A DNA stretch of 64,000 bases. It comes from Mucilaginibacter gossypiicola. Lineage in GTDB: Bacteria > Bacteroidota > Bacteroidia > Sphingobacteriales > Sphingobacteriaceae. Where the stretch lies: the NCBI RefSeq assembly GCF_900110105.1, contig NZ_FOCL01000014.1, positions 1-64,000 on the forward strand, in the 5' to 3' direction. Shown here in pieces: positions 9,341-18,492 of the stretch. Made by a program: the position numbers and the translations under genes. The notes under the pieces were generated by a model, which was given only the letters and a program-made list of their open reading frames with translations, ran no database searches and was not told the origin of the DNA. The first letter of the stretch is position 1. Each line of letters opens with the position of its first letter.

Positions 9341-9454
9341 GCATGCTAACGGTAGCACAGGTTGATAATTTTTAACCTGTGCCCGCTATTTTGATGGAGC
9401 AGCCTGCAGCGTTTGGCAGGGTGTTCCATCTGTTTTCATAATTCAATCAAAGCA

Positions 9455-10414
9455 ATGAAAAAAAGAAACTTTTACTTATTTGTTCTTATGGGCATGGCAG
9501 TGCTTTTAAGCGTTTTAGCATCATGCAAAAAAGAATACCTAAAAACGCCTTTTAACCAGATAGAAACGTTTTCGGTAGCCGATTCGTTGGGTAACCAGTT
9601 AAAAGCATCTATAACTGGTGATAGTATAATTGTTTACTGGCCACCTTTTCAAACAGCGCCTTCAAAAGTAACGCCGCAAATAACAGTATCATCTGGCGCT
9701 ACGGTAAGTCCGGCATCAGGCGCGCAGGTGACTTTTGCATCGGGCACAACCTATACCGTTACCGCGCAGGACGGCAGCCAAAAAACGTACAAGCTTATTC
9801 CTCTCATTAATCAGCCCGCGCCGGTGTTTGAGGTGCAAGAAACCGACGTTTTACAAATTGGATATTATTTGAAACTACGCGGGCAATATTTTATTACAGA
9901 CACTAATCAAACAAAGCTTTACCTTACTAACAGCGCGAACAAAGATTTTCAGTTGAATTTAAAAAATGCTTCTTTTAATCCGTTTTATTTAAATGTACAA
10001 TTACCGCAAAACAATAGTCTTGATACCGGCTATTATAAAGTTAAACTGGTAAGTGGTAAAAATACAGTTGTTAAGGGCCCGTATCATTTCGGCGTTCCGC
10101 AAATGCCCGTGTTAACTTCGCCCGATCTGGGTAAAAACGTGAAGCAGGGGCAAGTACTTACATTCACTATTCCAGGTCCATTTGCCAAATACTTTTATGG
10201 CACCTTTACCGGCGCACAAGCTTTGCTTTATATAGGCGATAATTTTGATTTAGCAACTGCCGACGTTACAAATTCTAATAACGGTACGTTAACAATGACA
10301 ATTCCAACAGACGCACCGGTAGGTATCATTTACTATGTCGAGTTCCATGATAAGGATGGCAACTTTTTACATGATTGGGCGCCTTCAACATCGAATATCA
10401 CTATAGTGCCATAA
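9455..10414 (+). CDS. Surface lipoprotein with Ig-like domains, heme-locus copy B
   Basis: The likely start is ATG 9455, which gives a proper lipoprotein signal (MKKRNFYLFVLMG...LASC) and 319 residues; an upstream TTG at 9413 would hide it. The N-terminal domain (about 30-115) contains GATVSPASGAQVTFASG and YTVTAQDGSQKTYKLIP, the Ig-like/DUF5018 signature, and two further beta domains follow. It shares length, domain order and DGSxxTYKLI ending with the lipoprotein at 7485, so the two are ancient duplicates. The S41 protease gene follows after 19 bp. Its role is not known; a surface scaffold beside the heme-binding lipoproteins is an inference. Confidence 0.75.
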   Translation: MKKRNFYLFVLMGMAVLLSVLASCKKEYLKTPFNQIETFSVADSLGNQLKASITGDSIIVYWPPFQTAPSKVTPQITVSSGATVSPASGAQVTFASGTTYTVTAQDGSQKTYKLIPLINQPAPVFEVQETDVLQIGYYLKLRGQYFITDTNQTKLYLTNSANKDFQLNLKNASFNPFYLNVQLPQNNSLDTGYYKVKLVSGKNTVVKGPYHFGVPQMPVLTSPDLGKNVKQGQVLTFTIPGPFAKYFYGTFTGAQALLYIGDNFDLATADVTNSNNGTLTMTIPTDAPVGIIYYVEFHDKDGNFLHDWAPSTSNITIVP

Positions 10415-10433
10415 CCCGGAATGATTTGCTGAG

Positions 10434-11702
10434 ATGAATAGAGCGGGCGTATTTATGGGTATTTTACTGGCGACTTTAACTGTTGCCTGTAAAAAAGCGG
10501 AGGTTGGTTTGGATGCGCCGGTATCGCCGCTTACCGGCACGCGAACACAGTTTACACTCGATTCAATTTATTTGTACGCGAAACAGGTTTATTTATGGAG
10601 CAATTCCCTGCCTGCCTATAAAACATTTGATCCGCGGGCAAAGTATACTGCTTATGCATCGGCAGATGATGCTTTTAATACCGAGGTGTTCGATATTTCA
10701 CAAATAGCTATCAATCCGTCAACAACAAAACCCTATGAGCTGCCTGTAAACGCGGGCGTGGCTAAATATTCCTACCTTACCGGGTATAATGGTAGTAGTG
10801 GCGGGGGACAAGCAGCTGTCGTGGCACCATCTTTAGATGCCATATTGAAGGATACGATTATTGATGAAAATATCGCTTATGTAGCATTGGGATCTTTCCC
10901 CAAACTAAGCACTTGTAAAAAAATGCTGGATGCTGCTTTCGCCAATTTGGGCACCACCAATCCTACCCGGTTAGTAATTGATTTGCGGTACAACGGCGGC
11001 GGTTATGTAGAAACTGCCGAGTATATAGCCAATCTTATAGCACCAGGGTCATTAACCGGAAAAGTGATGTTCACGGAGCAGTACAATACATTGCTTAGTG
11101 CGGGTGATGCTTCCATCCTTAAAAATCAAACTTACTATGATGCAAGTGGCAATACCGTAATTTATAAAGGCCGCACCGCCACAATGGCCGATGTAGATTA
11201 TACTGAAACCGGCAATACGCACATGTTTGCTAAAACAACCGGATTCGAAACTGTAAAGGATATTTATTTTATCACTTCGGGCAGTACGGCTTCGGCCAGT
11301 GAGTTGCTCATCAGTGTTATGAAGCCCTACTTTAATGTAAGACTTGTTGGCGGCACCACATACGGCAAGCCGGTAGGCTTTTTTTCTGTTAAGGTAGATG
11401 TGTACAGCGTTTACCTGTCCGGATTTTTGATTCGGAATGCAGCGGGCTGGTCTGATTATTTTGAGGGCATGCCGCCAGATGTTGAAGTAGCACAGCAGGA
11501 AGGGGCAGCTTTAGGAGATCCGACCGAGGCTTGTTTAAAAGCCACTCTTGGTCTGATCAATGGCTCGTGGCCAGGTTTGGTACAACAGCAGGCTGCTGAC
11601 AAAACGGTGCAGACTAATACTGTATTCAAATCAAGCCCGGTGAATGTTACAGTACAAGCATCCGGAATGATAGAGAACAGATTTAAATTGAAAAGTAATT
11701 AA
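10434..11702 (+). CDS. S41-family (C-terminal processing-like) serine protease lipoprotein
   Basis: The 422-residue product has a lipoprotein signal (GILLATLTVAC, Cys near residue 19), a linker, and an S41/tail-specific protease core. LVIDLRYNGGGYVETAEYIA is the conserved strand and helix before the active site. FITSGSTASASELLISVMKP carries the expected catalytic Ser, and VGGTTYGKPVGFF carries the expected Lys of the Ser-Lys dyad. A typical PDZ domain is not obvious, so this is the shorter, membrane-anchored Bacteroidota type. It sits between surface lipoproteins and a heme oxygenase. A plausible task is trimming lipoproteins or digesting hemoproteins to free heme; neither is proven. Confidence 0.85.
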   Translation: MNRAGVFMGILLATLTVACKKAEVGLDAPVSPLTGTRTQFTLDSIYLYAKQVYLWSNSLPAYKTFDPRAKYTAYASADDAFNTEVFDISQIAINPSTTKPYELPVNAGVAKYSYLTGYNGSSGGGQAAVVAPSLDAILKDTIIDENIAYVALGSFPKLSTCKKMLDAAFANLGTTNPTRLVIDLRYNGGGYVETAEYIANLIAPGSLTGKVMFTEQYNTLLSAGDASILKNQTYYDASGNTVIYKGRTATMADVDYTETGNTHMFAKTTGFETVKDIYFITSGSTASASELLISVMKPYFNVRLVGGTTYGKPVGFFSVKVDVYSVYLSGFLIRNAAGWSDYFEGMPPDVEVAQQEGAALGDPTEACLKATLGLINGSWPGLVQQQAADKTVQTNTVFKSSPVNVTVQASGMIENRFKLKSN

Positions 11703-11741
11703 TAACAAAGAGAGCAATCTCTTCATAAAAACAAACTATAT

Positions 11742-12311
11742 ATGTTAAGTACAACAATTAAAGAGGCTACCAAAGATGCCCACCTGCAATTAGAAAAGAA
11801 AGTAGTTCAGCACCTGAAAGCCATCCGCAGCAAGCAGGATTATGCCGATTTGCTGAGGCGCTTTTACGCCTATTTTAATCATTTGGAGAGCGCGATTGCT
11901 CCTTTTATCACTGTTGATGTTTTGCCCGATTATCCGCAGCGCAGGAACTCATCCTATATTAAAACCGATATCGTGGATTTACGAGGAAATATTGATAACC
12001 TACCCAACACAACTGTTCCTGTGATCAGCAATGTCCAACAGGCACTCGGCGCTTTATATGTAATGGAGGGTTCTATTATGGGAGGAAGCATTATTGTGCA
12101 AATGCTGGCTAAAGGGGGAATTACCGAAGGCGTATCATTTTTTTCGGGTTATGGACCATCAACCGGACAGATGTGGGCCACATTTATCGGTGTATTGAAT
12201 GGCTATGCTGCTAATGACGAACAAGAGGCTATAGCCGTTAAAACCGCTAACGAAACATTTGAACATTTTGCCGCCGTATTTGCCGAAGCGGAACTACCGG
12301 TTAACGGATAA
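11742..12311 (+). CDS. Heme oxygenase, biliverdin-type
   Basis: This 189-residue cytoplasmic protein has the length and helical pattern of bacterial heme oxygenases. The proximal ligand is the His of KDAHLQLEKKV near residue 13. The distal glycine-rich helix is ALYVMEGSIMGGSIIVQML (about 103-121), where the family has Y-V-x-E-G-S-x-x-G-G. It would use O2 and reductant to open heme into biliverdin, CO and Fe2+. It has no signal peptide, as expected for the final step after import. Lying 39 bp after the protease gene, it turns the locus into a capture-import-cleavage pathway and is the strongest evidence that the ligand is heme. Confidence 0.9.
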   Translation: MLSTTIKEATKDAHLQLEKKVVQHLKAIRSKQDYADLLRRFYAYFNHLESAIAPFITVDVLPDYPQRRNSSYIKTDIVDLRGNIDNLPNTTVPVISNVQQALGALYVMEGSIMGGSIIVQMLAKGGITEGVSFFSGYGPSTGQMWATFIGVLNGYAANDEQEAIAVKTANETFEHFAAVFAEAELPVNG

Positions 12312-12363
12312 TTTGCCGTTGCTGCATAAGGAAAACTAAACCTGTTTATTGACTTGTATTGTT

Positions 12364-13356
12364 ATGAAAATAAAATCGAAAATTGAAGGATCTGATGAGT
12401 GGTTGTTTATTGAAGAATTACCTGACGCCTATGCGCCGGGATCACAGTTCTCCGAAAAACATATTTCGATAAAGCGCGATCCGGTGAAAAAGTTGTTTTA
12501 CTACCAGCTTAGCTCGGGCGGTTTATTTTTACTTCATTCAAGTATGCAGTTTAACAAGTCGGCGCGCATCCTGTCGGAAGTGGAGGGAGAGACGATAGCT
12601 TCACAGTTTGTTTTTTACGAGTCGGGTAATACGCTTTTGAAACCGGCAAAAAAAAACAGCTACGGCAGTAACAGGCATAATATCCGCTACGTTCCCTCAT
12701 CAAAGGGCAGATACGAGGTAATACCCGATATGCAGTACAGCTATTTTTTAATGGTACTTTCTAAAGAGTATTATTTCCATCTGATAGACAGGCACGCTAT
12801 CATCCATTCCTCTTTTGTTTCGGCCATTGCGGAAGGCAAATATACCTCGCTTGCCGTACAAGATTTGGCTGTAACGCCCGAAATGAAAAGAGTGATCACC
12901 GATATCTGCGAATGTAAAAAAACAGGCGAGGTCAAAAAATACTACACCGAATCGAAAGTGCTTGAACTGTTGATGCTTCAACTGGAGCAAATGCAGAAAG
13001 ACAGTAATGAGGATGATGCCCCGCAAATCAAGACCGAAGATATTGAAAAGCTTTATCATGCTAAAGAGTTGCTGGATAAGGTTTACGTTAACCCGCCAAC
13101 CATCAAGAAGCTATCAAGGCTCATTAACCTTAACGAGTTTAAACTGAAACAAGGTTTTAAAGCTTATTACGGCACAACCATATACGGATACATTACCCGG
13201 CTAAGAATGGAGACCGCCAAAACCATGATCATTAACGATCATAAAAGTATTGGTGAGGTGGCCCATGCCATAGGTTTTAAACACCAGGCACACCTAACCA
13301 GTGCTTTTAAAAAGTATTACGGCATTTTGCCAAGCCAGGTCAAGTTAAGCACTTAA
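12364..13356 (+). CDS. AraC-family transcriptional regulator of the heme locus (inferred target)
   Basis: Starting at ATG 12364, the protein has 330 residues; a TTG at 12349 is a weaker alternative. The N-terminal two-thirds is a beta-rich effector-like domain without recognised motifs. The C-terminal 100 residues form an AraC/XylS double helix-turn-helix: IKKLSRLINLNEFKLKQGFKAYYG, then YITRLRMETAKTMI and IGEVAHAIGFKHQAHLTSAFKKYYG, ending SQVKLS. The overall layout matches the PchR-like regulators that Bacteroidota place next to siderophore and heme receptors. It follows the heme oxygenase after 52 bp, so it is probably a local activator that senses iron, heme or a breakdown product. Confidence 0.85.
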   Translation: MKIKSKIEGSDEWLFIEELPDAYAPGSQFSEKHISIKRDPVKKLFYYQLSSGGLFLLHSSMQFNKSARILSEVEGETIASQFVFYESGNTLLKPAKKNSYGSNRHNIRYVPSSKGRYEVIPDMQYSYFLMVLSKEYYFHLIDRHAIIHSSFVSAIAEGKYTSLAVQDLAVTPEMKRVITDICECKKTGEVKKYYTESKVLELLMLQLEQMQKDSNEDDAPQIKTEDIEKLYHAKELLDKVYVNPPTIKKLSRLINLNEFKLKQGFKAYYGTTIYGYITRLRMETAKTMIINDHKSIGEVAHAIGFKHQAHLTSAFKKYYGILPSQVKLST

Positions 13357-13995
13357 TTGGTTCAGGCTCGCTACCATTGATCCAATTATTATGGATTGCA
13401 ACGCCAGTACTTTAATTTAATCTCTAACGGAACATTTGAATGGATGTTAATTGCTGTTCCGTAAATTTTATTTATATTGTTCAGGAAATCAGAAGCATTT
13501 CGTTTTGCTGCGCATCCTGCTAATCCGGTTAATTATTGCGACAAAAAAGTAACTGTCATGTTAACAGTTGCCAATTATCGAAGTGCAGGCTAAAAATTGC
13601 GACAGATGATTTACCTGAAATATTAATTAAGCTAAAGTGCAAAATTTTAAAGAAGATAATCATCCGACCTTAGACCCCAAATTGATTATAATTGGGGGAT
13701 TTACCGCATTGGGTGGCTTGCTCATCTATGCGGTAATAGCATGGTTGGTGTGGTTTATGCTTCATTAAACAATTAACAAGAACTGCAGTGTTTTTTATTA
13801 TTGCTCATAGCTTATTGTCATTATAAGCATTTTCCAACTTCAAATACGCTTTCGGGAGTTAATTGAATCTGTATTCGGATTTGTGTGGTCAATAACATTA
13901 AATTATGTTGATCAAGGCTAACACAATCAGAGTGTTCAAAATGAGACAGATATTGTTCGGTTTCATTACAGATTAATATTGCTGGTGAAGTTTAA
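13357..13995. other. Intergenic region, one possible small membrane ORF
   Basis: This 639-bp stretch separates the heme locus from the AraC-permease fusion. The only frame with protein-like character is the 43-codon membrane ORF at 13637-13768, listed separately. The segment before 13637 and the segment 13769-13995 show no clear terminator and no RNA fold that I can support. Confidence 0.5.
13637..13768 (+). CDS. Possible small single-pass membrane protein (43 aa)
   Basis: A GTG-initiated frame encodes a polar start (VQNFKEDNHPTLDPK) followed by one strongly hydrophobic stretch from about residue 16 to 42 (LIIIGGFTALGGLLIYAVIA and WLVWFML), ending in His. The sharp polar/hydrophobic partition is not expected by chance in an AT-rich spacer. 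An in-frame stop just upstream (13628-13630) leaves GTG as the only start, and no strong ribosome site is visible. There is no known family. It could be a small membrane regulator peptide or a chance ORF. Confidence 0.35.
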   Translation: MQNFKEDNHPTLDPKLIIIGGFTALGGLLIYAVIAWLVWFMLH

Positions 13996-16900
13996 GTGAT
14001 TGTAAATGAGTGTATTGATAGCAAGGCACGGCACTTGGTGCAAAGTAGTAACTTGAATCAATATACTTTCCATATCAGCGCGTATGACCTGGTTTTTGTG
14101 GGGGCGATATTTATCGGTCTTACTTTTTCCTGCTTACTGTGTTTTGTCAAAAGCGCCAATCAGGCAGCAAATCGCTTTCTTGGGCTTGCTCTGGTCACAA
14201 TTATTTTATGGATGATCAAAGTTTTGGGTGCTGACATTCGGCTTGAAAGTTATTTTCCGTATTGGAATTGGTTGCCCTTGCAATTCTTACTGGCTCTTGG
14301 CCCCCTCATCTTTTTTTATGTCATGAAATTGACGCAACCTGCGTACAGACTAAAACTAAGTAATATACTGCATTTCAGTCCGCTGTTGTTTGAGCTTGGC
14401 GCGCAGATACTTGAAATTGAAGGCCCCGCCAAAATAGGTAAATTGACTCATTATGCGGCGGCGTACCATTACCTGAACTCCGTATTACAATTATTGATAT
14501 TAGGTTCGGTAGGCATATATTTATTCCTGTCACTGAGACTAATAGAACACTATTATCAACAACTAAAGTTCAATCGCGGCGACCGCCACCGTTTTGAATT
14601 AACCTGGTTGCGTCGACTGCTTACCGGTTTTGGAACTTTTTGGACGTTGTGGATACCGTACACAGCACTAAATTATTTCTATTATCATCATCCATTAGAC
14701 GGAGAAATCTACTACCCTTTATATCTTCTTTTTGTGATACTGTTCATTCGTATTACAGCTTTGGTATTTTTAAGACAGCTCCCCGCAATACCGGTTAATG
14801 CTTCTCGTATCTCGTTGCCTCCCACAACAGATGGATCCAGGCAAAAGGGGGCCTGGTTAAAAAGGACAATGAATACAGAGCGGTATTATCAGGATCCTGA
14901 ACTTAATTTAAGTTCTCTTGCCGAAAAGCTTGGGTTGAACCCGCACGAATTATCCCGGATCATCAATACCGTGTATAAAAAGAGTTTTAATGATTTTGTT
15001 AACGAATATCGTGTCAGGGAGGTTATCCGGAAAATGCAGGATCCTGATTATGATCATTTAACCTTACAAGGTATAGCTTTTGAGTCAGGTTTTAATTCTA
15101 AAACCACCTTTCATCGCCTGTTTAAAGAAATGACAGGCAAAAGCCCCGCTGAATATAAAAGTCAACAGAAAAAAGAACTCCCATCTTATAAACTGGAACT
15201 TCGTACTCATTCCGAACCGGTAATTTCGAACCAGAACACCACGCCAAAGTGGTCTCGCCGGAAATTAAACCGCAACTATATGTTCAGGAATTATGTAAAG
15301 ATGGCATGGCGCAATCTGCTGCACAACAAGGTTTACAGCGCGCTTAATATTACAGGCCTTGCTACCGGCATGGCCGTGGCCCTACTGATTGGTCTTTGGG
15401 TATTTAACCAGTATTCTTTCGATCGTTTCCTGCCAGATTACGGGCAGGCCTACGCCGTTAAGGTAAATTATACCAACCAGCATGATGGTACACATACTGT
15501 AGGCACAGTAGCTATCCCGCTTGCAGATGCCCTCAGGACATCCATCCCCGGTATAAAGTATGTGGCGGAAGCTGACATGGACGATTTTCAGACACGCAAC
15601 CTGACGGTAGGGGATAAGAAACTGCTTATAGACGGCGGAACGGTGGCACCGGATTTCCTGAATATTTTCCGCTACCCATTGTTAAAAGGCGATGGCAGCA
15701 ATGTGTTGAAGGATCCCTATTCCATTGTGCTTGATCAAGCTACATCCAATTCATTGTTTGGAAATACCGACCCAATAGGCAGAACCATCAGGATAGATAA
15801 TAAGCATGATGTGAAAGTTACCGGTTTAATGAAGAATTTTCCCGCTAATTCATCCTTCCAATTTCATTTTTTAATACCGTATAGCTATGCAGAGCAAACT
15901 GAAGATTGGGTAAAGAATGCCCGTACCCAATGGGACAATTCATCGTTTGAGATATTTGTTGGATTGCAACCTGGAGTTACGGCAGCACAGGTTACGGCCA
16001 AGATCAAAAACCTGATCTATGAAAACAATCCCAATGTAAGGGCATTTAAACCGGAGGTTTTCCTGCACCCTTTAAAGGACTGGCACTTATATGCTGATTT
16101 TAAAAATGGTAAAGTTGCAGGTGGTTTTATTGATTATGTGCGAATGTTTGGCATTATTGGATTATTGGTTTTACTGATAGCCTGCATCAATTTCGTGAAT
16201 CTCTCTACCGCCCGCTCCGAAAAACGCGCACGCGAAGTAGGCGTTCGCAAGGCAATAGGCTCCAATCGCAAGGATCTGATCTTTCAGTTTTTGACCGAAT
16301 CAGTTTTGATGACATTCGCCGCTTTTCTGCTGGCTGTTATTTTCGTTCAGTTAGCCCTACCGCAATTTAATAAGCTAACTGGTAGTTTAATACAAATACC
16401 CTATGGTAATCCGGTTTTCTGGTGTATCATGATAGGGTATGTATGTGCAACCGGCTTGCTGGCCGGCTGCAGGCCCGCTTTTTACTTGTCGTCATTCAAC
16501 CCGGTAAAAGTGTTAAAAGGGGCATTGCAGATTGGCAAAGCGGCCACTACTCCCCGGAAAATCCTGGTTGTATTGCAATTCAGTTGCTCAGTGGCATTTA
16601 TCATCAGCACGGTTATTATTTACAAGCAGATCAGGTATGCCAAAGACCGCCCTATAGGTTATAGTGCCGATAGGTTGGTTTCAACATTTATAACTAAAGA
16701 TCTGGCCGACCATTATGAATCATTTAAGAATGATCTTGTCGCCTCAGGAATGGTAGAGAGCGTCACCAAGGCATCCAGCATGGTTACCAATATAAGCTGG
16801 CACACTAACATTGCAAGCTGGCCCGGGCAAATGGCAGGTGAACAGGCCATAAATGTAGGGGCAATTATTACCGACGATAATTATTTTACAACGGTTGGCA

Positions 16901-17670
16901 TGAAACTGCTGAGCGGCGAAAATTTTTCAAGTGATTATAATACCGACACCAATAATATCATCGTGAACGAGACGGCAGTCAGGCGAATGGGACTAAAAGC
17001 CCCCATCAATCAATTGATTAGCTTCAATGGTATTAAAGGCCGATCGAAAATCATCGGAGTTGTAAAAGATGCCCTGATGGAGTCTCCGTTTACGGCAGTG
17101 GAGCCTTTGATCTTTACCCATGGCGAGTTCGGCACACAGATAATTTATCGTTTGACGCCAGGAATAAGTCAACATACTGCTATTGAAAAGATAGGGCATA
17201 TATTTAATAAATATAATCCGGCTTATCCATTCACCTACTCATTTGTGAATGATGCCTATGATCGCAAATTTAATATGGAAACGCTGGTTGGCAAGCTTGC
17301 TGGTGTTTTTGCCGGACTGGCAATTTTTGTTTCATGCCTGGGTTTGTTTGGCTTGGCAGCTTATGTGGCCGAACAACGCACCAAGGAGATAGCTGTGCGC
17401 AAGGTGCTTGGCGCCTCTATCAGCCAAATATGGATGATGATTTCAGCAGATTTTATTCTGCTGGTGACCATCAGCTGTGTTATCGCTTCTCCTGTGGCTT
17501 GGTATTTCCTCCGCAACTGGCTGCAGAAATATGAATACAGGATTACGATAGGTCCAACTGTATTCTTGCTGTCAGCCGTAATAACCGTATTGATCACGCT
17601 GGTGACCATCAGTTTCCAGGCTATGAAGGCGGCTTTAACTAACCCTGTGAAAAGTTTAAGGAGTGAGTGA
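13996..17670 (+). CDS. AraC-type membrane regulator fused to an FtsX/MacB-type ABC permease
   Basis: One uninterrupted frame of 1224 residues holds two normally separate proteins. Residues about 25-265 are a seven-helix membrane region (for example LQFLLALGPLIFFYVMKL). Residues about 285-390 are an AraC double HTH (LSSLAEKLGLNPHELSRIIN, then LQGIAFESGFNSKTTFHRLF and KSPAEYK). From Met429 (MFRNYVKMAWRNLL) the rest is a full ABC permease with two periplasmic MacB_PCD-like domains and two FtsX cores (LLIACINFVNLSTARSEKRA...VGVRKAIG and EQRTKEIAVRKVLGAS). No ATPase gene adjoins. The start is GTG 13996. Internal initiation at ATG 15280 could make the permease alone. Peptide or antibiotic sensing and export is the family expectation. 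Confidence 0.85.
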   Translation: MIVNECIDSKARHLVQSSNLNQYTFHISAYDLVFVGAIFIGLTFSCLLCFVKSANQAANRFLGLALVTIILWMIKVLGADIRLESYFPYWNWLPLQFLLALGPLIFFYVMKLTQPAYRLKLSNILHFSPLLFELGAQILEIEGPAKIGKLTHYAAAYHYLNSVLQLLILGSVGIYLFLSLRLIEHYYQQLKFNRGDRHRFELTWLRRLLTGFGTFWTLWIPYTALNYFYYHHPLDGEIYYPLYLLFVILFIRITALVFLRQLPAIPVNASRISLPPTTDGSRQKGAWLKRTMNTERYYQDPELNLSSLAEKLGLNPHELSRIINTVYKKSFNDFVNEYRVREVIRKMQDPDYDHLTLQGIAFESGFNSKTTFHRLFKEMTGKSPAEYKSQQKKELPSYKLELRTHSEPVISNQNTTPKWSRRKLNRNYMFRNYVKMAWRNLLHNKVYSALNITGLATGMAVALLIGLWVFNQYSFDRFLPDYGQAYAVKVNYTNQHDGTHTVGTVAIPLADALRTSIPGIKYVAEADMDDFQTRNLTVGDKKLLIDGGTVAPDFLNIFRYPLLKGDGSNVLKDPYSIVLDQATSNSLFGNTDPIGRTIRIDNKHDVKVTGLMKNFPANSSFQFHFLIPYSYAEQTEDWVKNARTQWDNSSFEIFVGLQPGVTAAQVTAKIKNLIYENNPNVRAFKPEVFLHPLKDWHLYADFKNGKVAGGFIDYVRMFGIIGLLVLLIACINFVNLSTARSEKRAREVGVRKAIGSNRKDLIFQFLTESVLMTFAAFLLAVIFVQLALPQFNKLTGSLIQIPYGNPVFWCIMIGYVCATGLLAGCRPAFYLSSFNPVKVLKGALQIGKAATTPRKILVVLQFSCSVAFIISTVIIYKQIRYAKDRPIGYSADRLVSTFITKDLADHYESFKNDLVASGMVESVTKASSMVTNISWHTNIASWPGQMAGEQAINVGAIITDDNYFTTVGMKLLSGENFSSDYNTDTNNIIVNETAVRRMGLKAPINQLISFNGIKGRSKIIGVVKDALMESPFTAVEPLIFTHGEFGTQIIYRLTPGISQHTAIEKIGHIFNKYNPAYPFTYSFVNDAYDRKFNMETLVGKLAGVFAGLAIFVSCLGLFGLAAYVAEQRTKEIAVRKVLGASISQIWMMISADFILLVTISCVIASPVAWYFLRNWLQKYEYRITIGPTVFLLSAVITVLITLVTISFQAMKAALTNPVKSLRSE

Positions 17671-17722
17671 TTCCGGCTCAGCCTGATAGGAAATATGTTT
17701 ACAGTTAGGCTTCAATTGTTTC

Positions 17723-17766
17723 GACATCGTGTCGCTGGGCGGACAAGTGACACGATGTCTTAATTT
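17723..17766 (+). terminator. Intrinsic terminator after the AraC-permease gene
   Basis: A perfect 11-bp inverted repeat, GACATCGTGTC (17723-17733) and GACACGATGTC (17749-17759), encloses a 15-nt loop and is followed by a T-rich tail. It lies about 50 bp after the stop codon of the fusion gene and is its probable transcript end. Confidence 0.75.
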
Positions 17767-17904
17767 GCTATTTTTTTACTTGTTGAGGTGTTAATTGAAA
17801 GGTAGTTAGGTAGATGTTTTTTCGATTTGCCATTTTGCTTAATTTATTTCAGGGTTAATTATGCTGACTGATCCTTAATTAATACGGCAGCCTCGCCGAT
17901 GTAA

Positions 17905-17975
17905 AATGTTTCGCGCCCCTCCCAAAAACCGATTAGCGTCTTTCATATAATCGATTCATTTTAAGTACTCAGAGC
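17905..17975 (+). repeat. Degenerate tRNA-Leu 3' end and terminator (relic attachment site)
   Basis: From 17930 to 17975 the sequence matches the tRNA-Leu terminator and 3' acceptor end seen at 35872-35918 and 52334-52380, with about five differences in 46 positions including a one-base deletion. Shared blocks include CGATTAG, GTCTTTCA, TAATCG, TTCATTTT and AAGTACTCAGAGC. Upstream at 17905 is AATGTTTCGC, resembling the AATGTTTCACC box that precedes the copy at 35838. The match stops inside the T-arm region, so no tRNA can form. It is in the same orientation as the other two copies, as expected for a decayed attL from an older insertion at tRNA-Leu. Confidence 0.75.
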
Positions 17976-18492
17976 AGAAAATTGATTGAACACATTCATG
18001 AAATGTCGATCCGGGATTTAACTACCTCCGGAATCGAAGAGTCCCTGCAACTTTTCTGCTCATCCGCCAGGTATTATATGAACAGGCGGCGTGATTTGAA
18101 CATACCGGTTTTTCTCCGCCTAATTGATATTTACAATAGCTCGTAATTTCATACCCACCATAGTTAATGCGCTTTCCTTACTCTGCATGTAAATGCCTGA
18201 ATCTGCCTGATGTGTTTTGATAGCAGTAATAATATGTTTGCCTTGACAATAGTCTCTGATTTATCCGGCATCAGTTGCAAATGCTGCCCCTGAATTTGGG
18301 ATGATGTAAACCAATTATTATGACGGCGCTTTTCGTGAACCGGGATACTTTTCTCATTCTGCTAAACTGATAACGATTGCCCGGTGTGCATGCTACCGGG
18401 TATTAGTGATTAGTTGAACAAATCATAAAGACGAGCATCCAATGATTTAGCGTCATCTGGCAATAAACCAATTTGACAATTAACAATCAATT
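17976..18492. other. Intergenic region upstream of susC
   Basis: This stretch should hold the promoter of the polysaccharide operon. A 47-codon frame at 18003-18146 (starting MSIRDLTTSGIEESLQLFCS) has mixed polar and hydrophobic composition, but no family and no clear ribosome site. It may be a gene remnant at the island edge. I see no riboswitch or tRNA fold. Confidence 0.4.
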
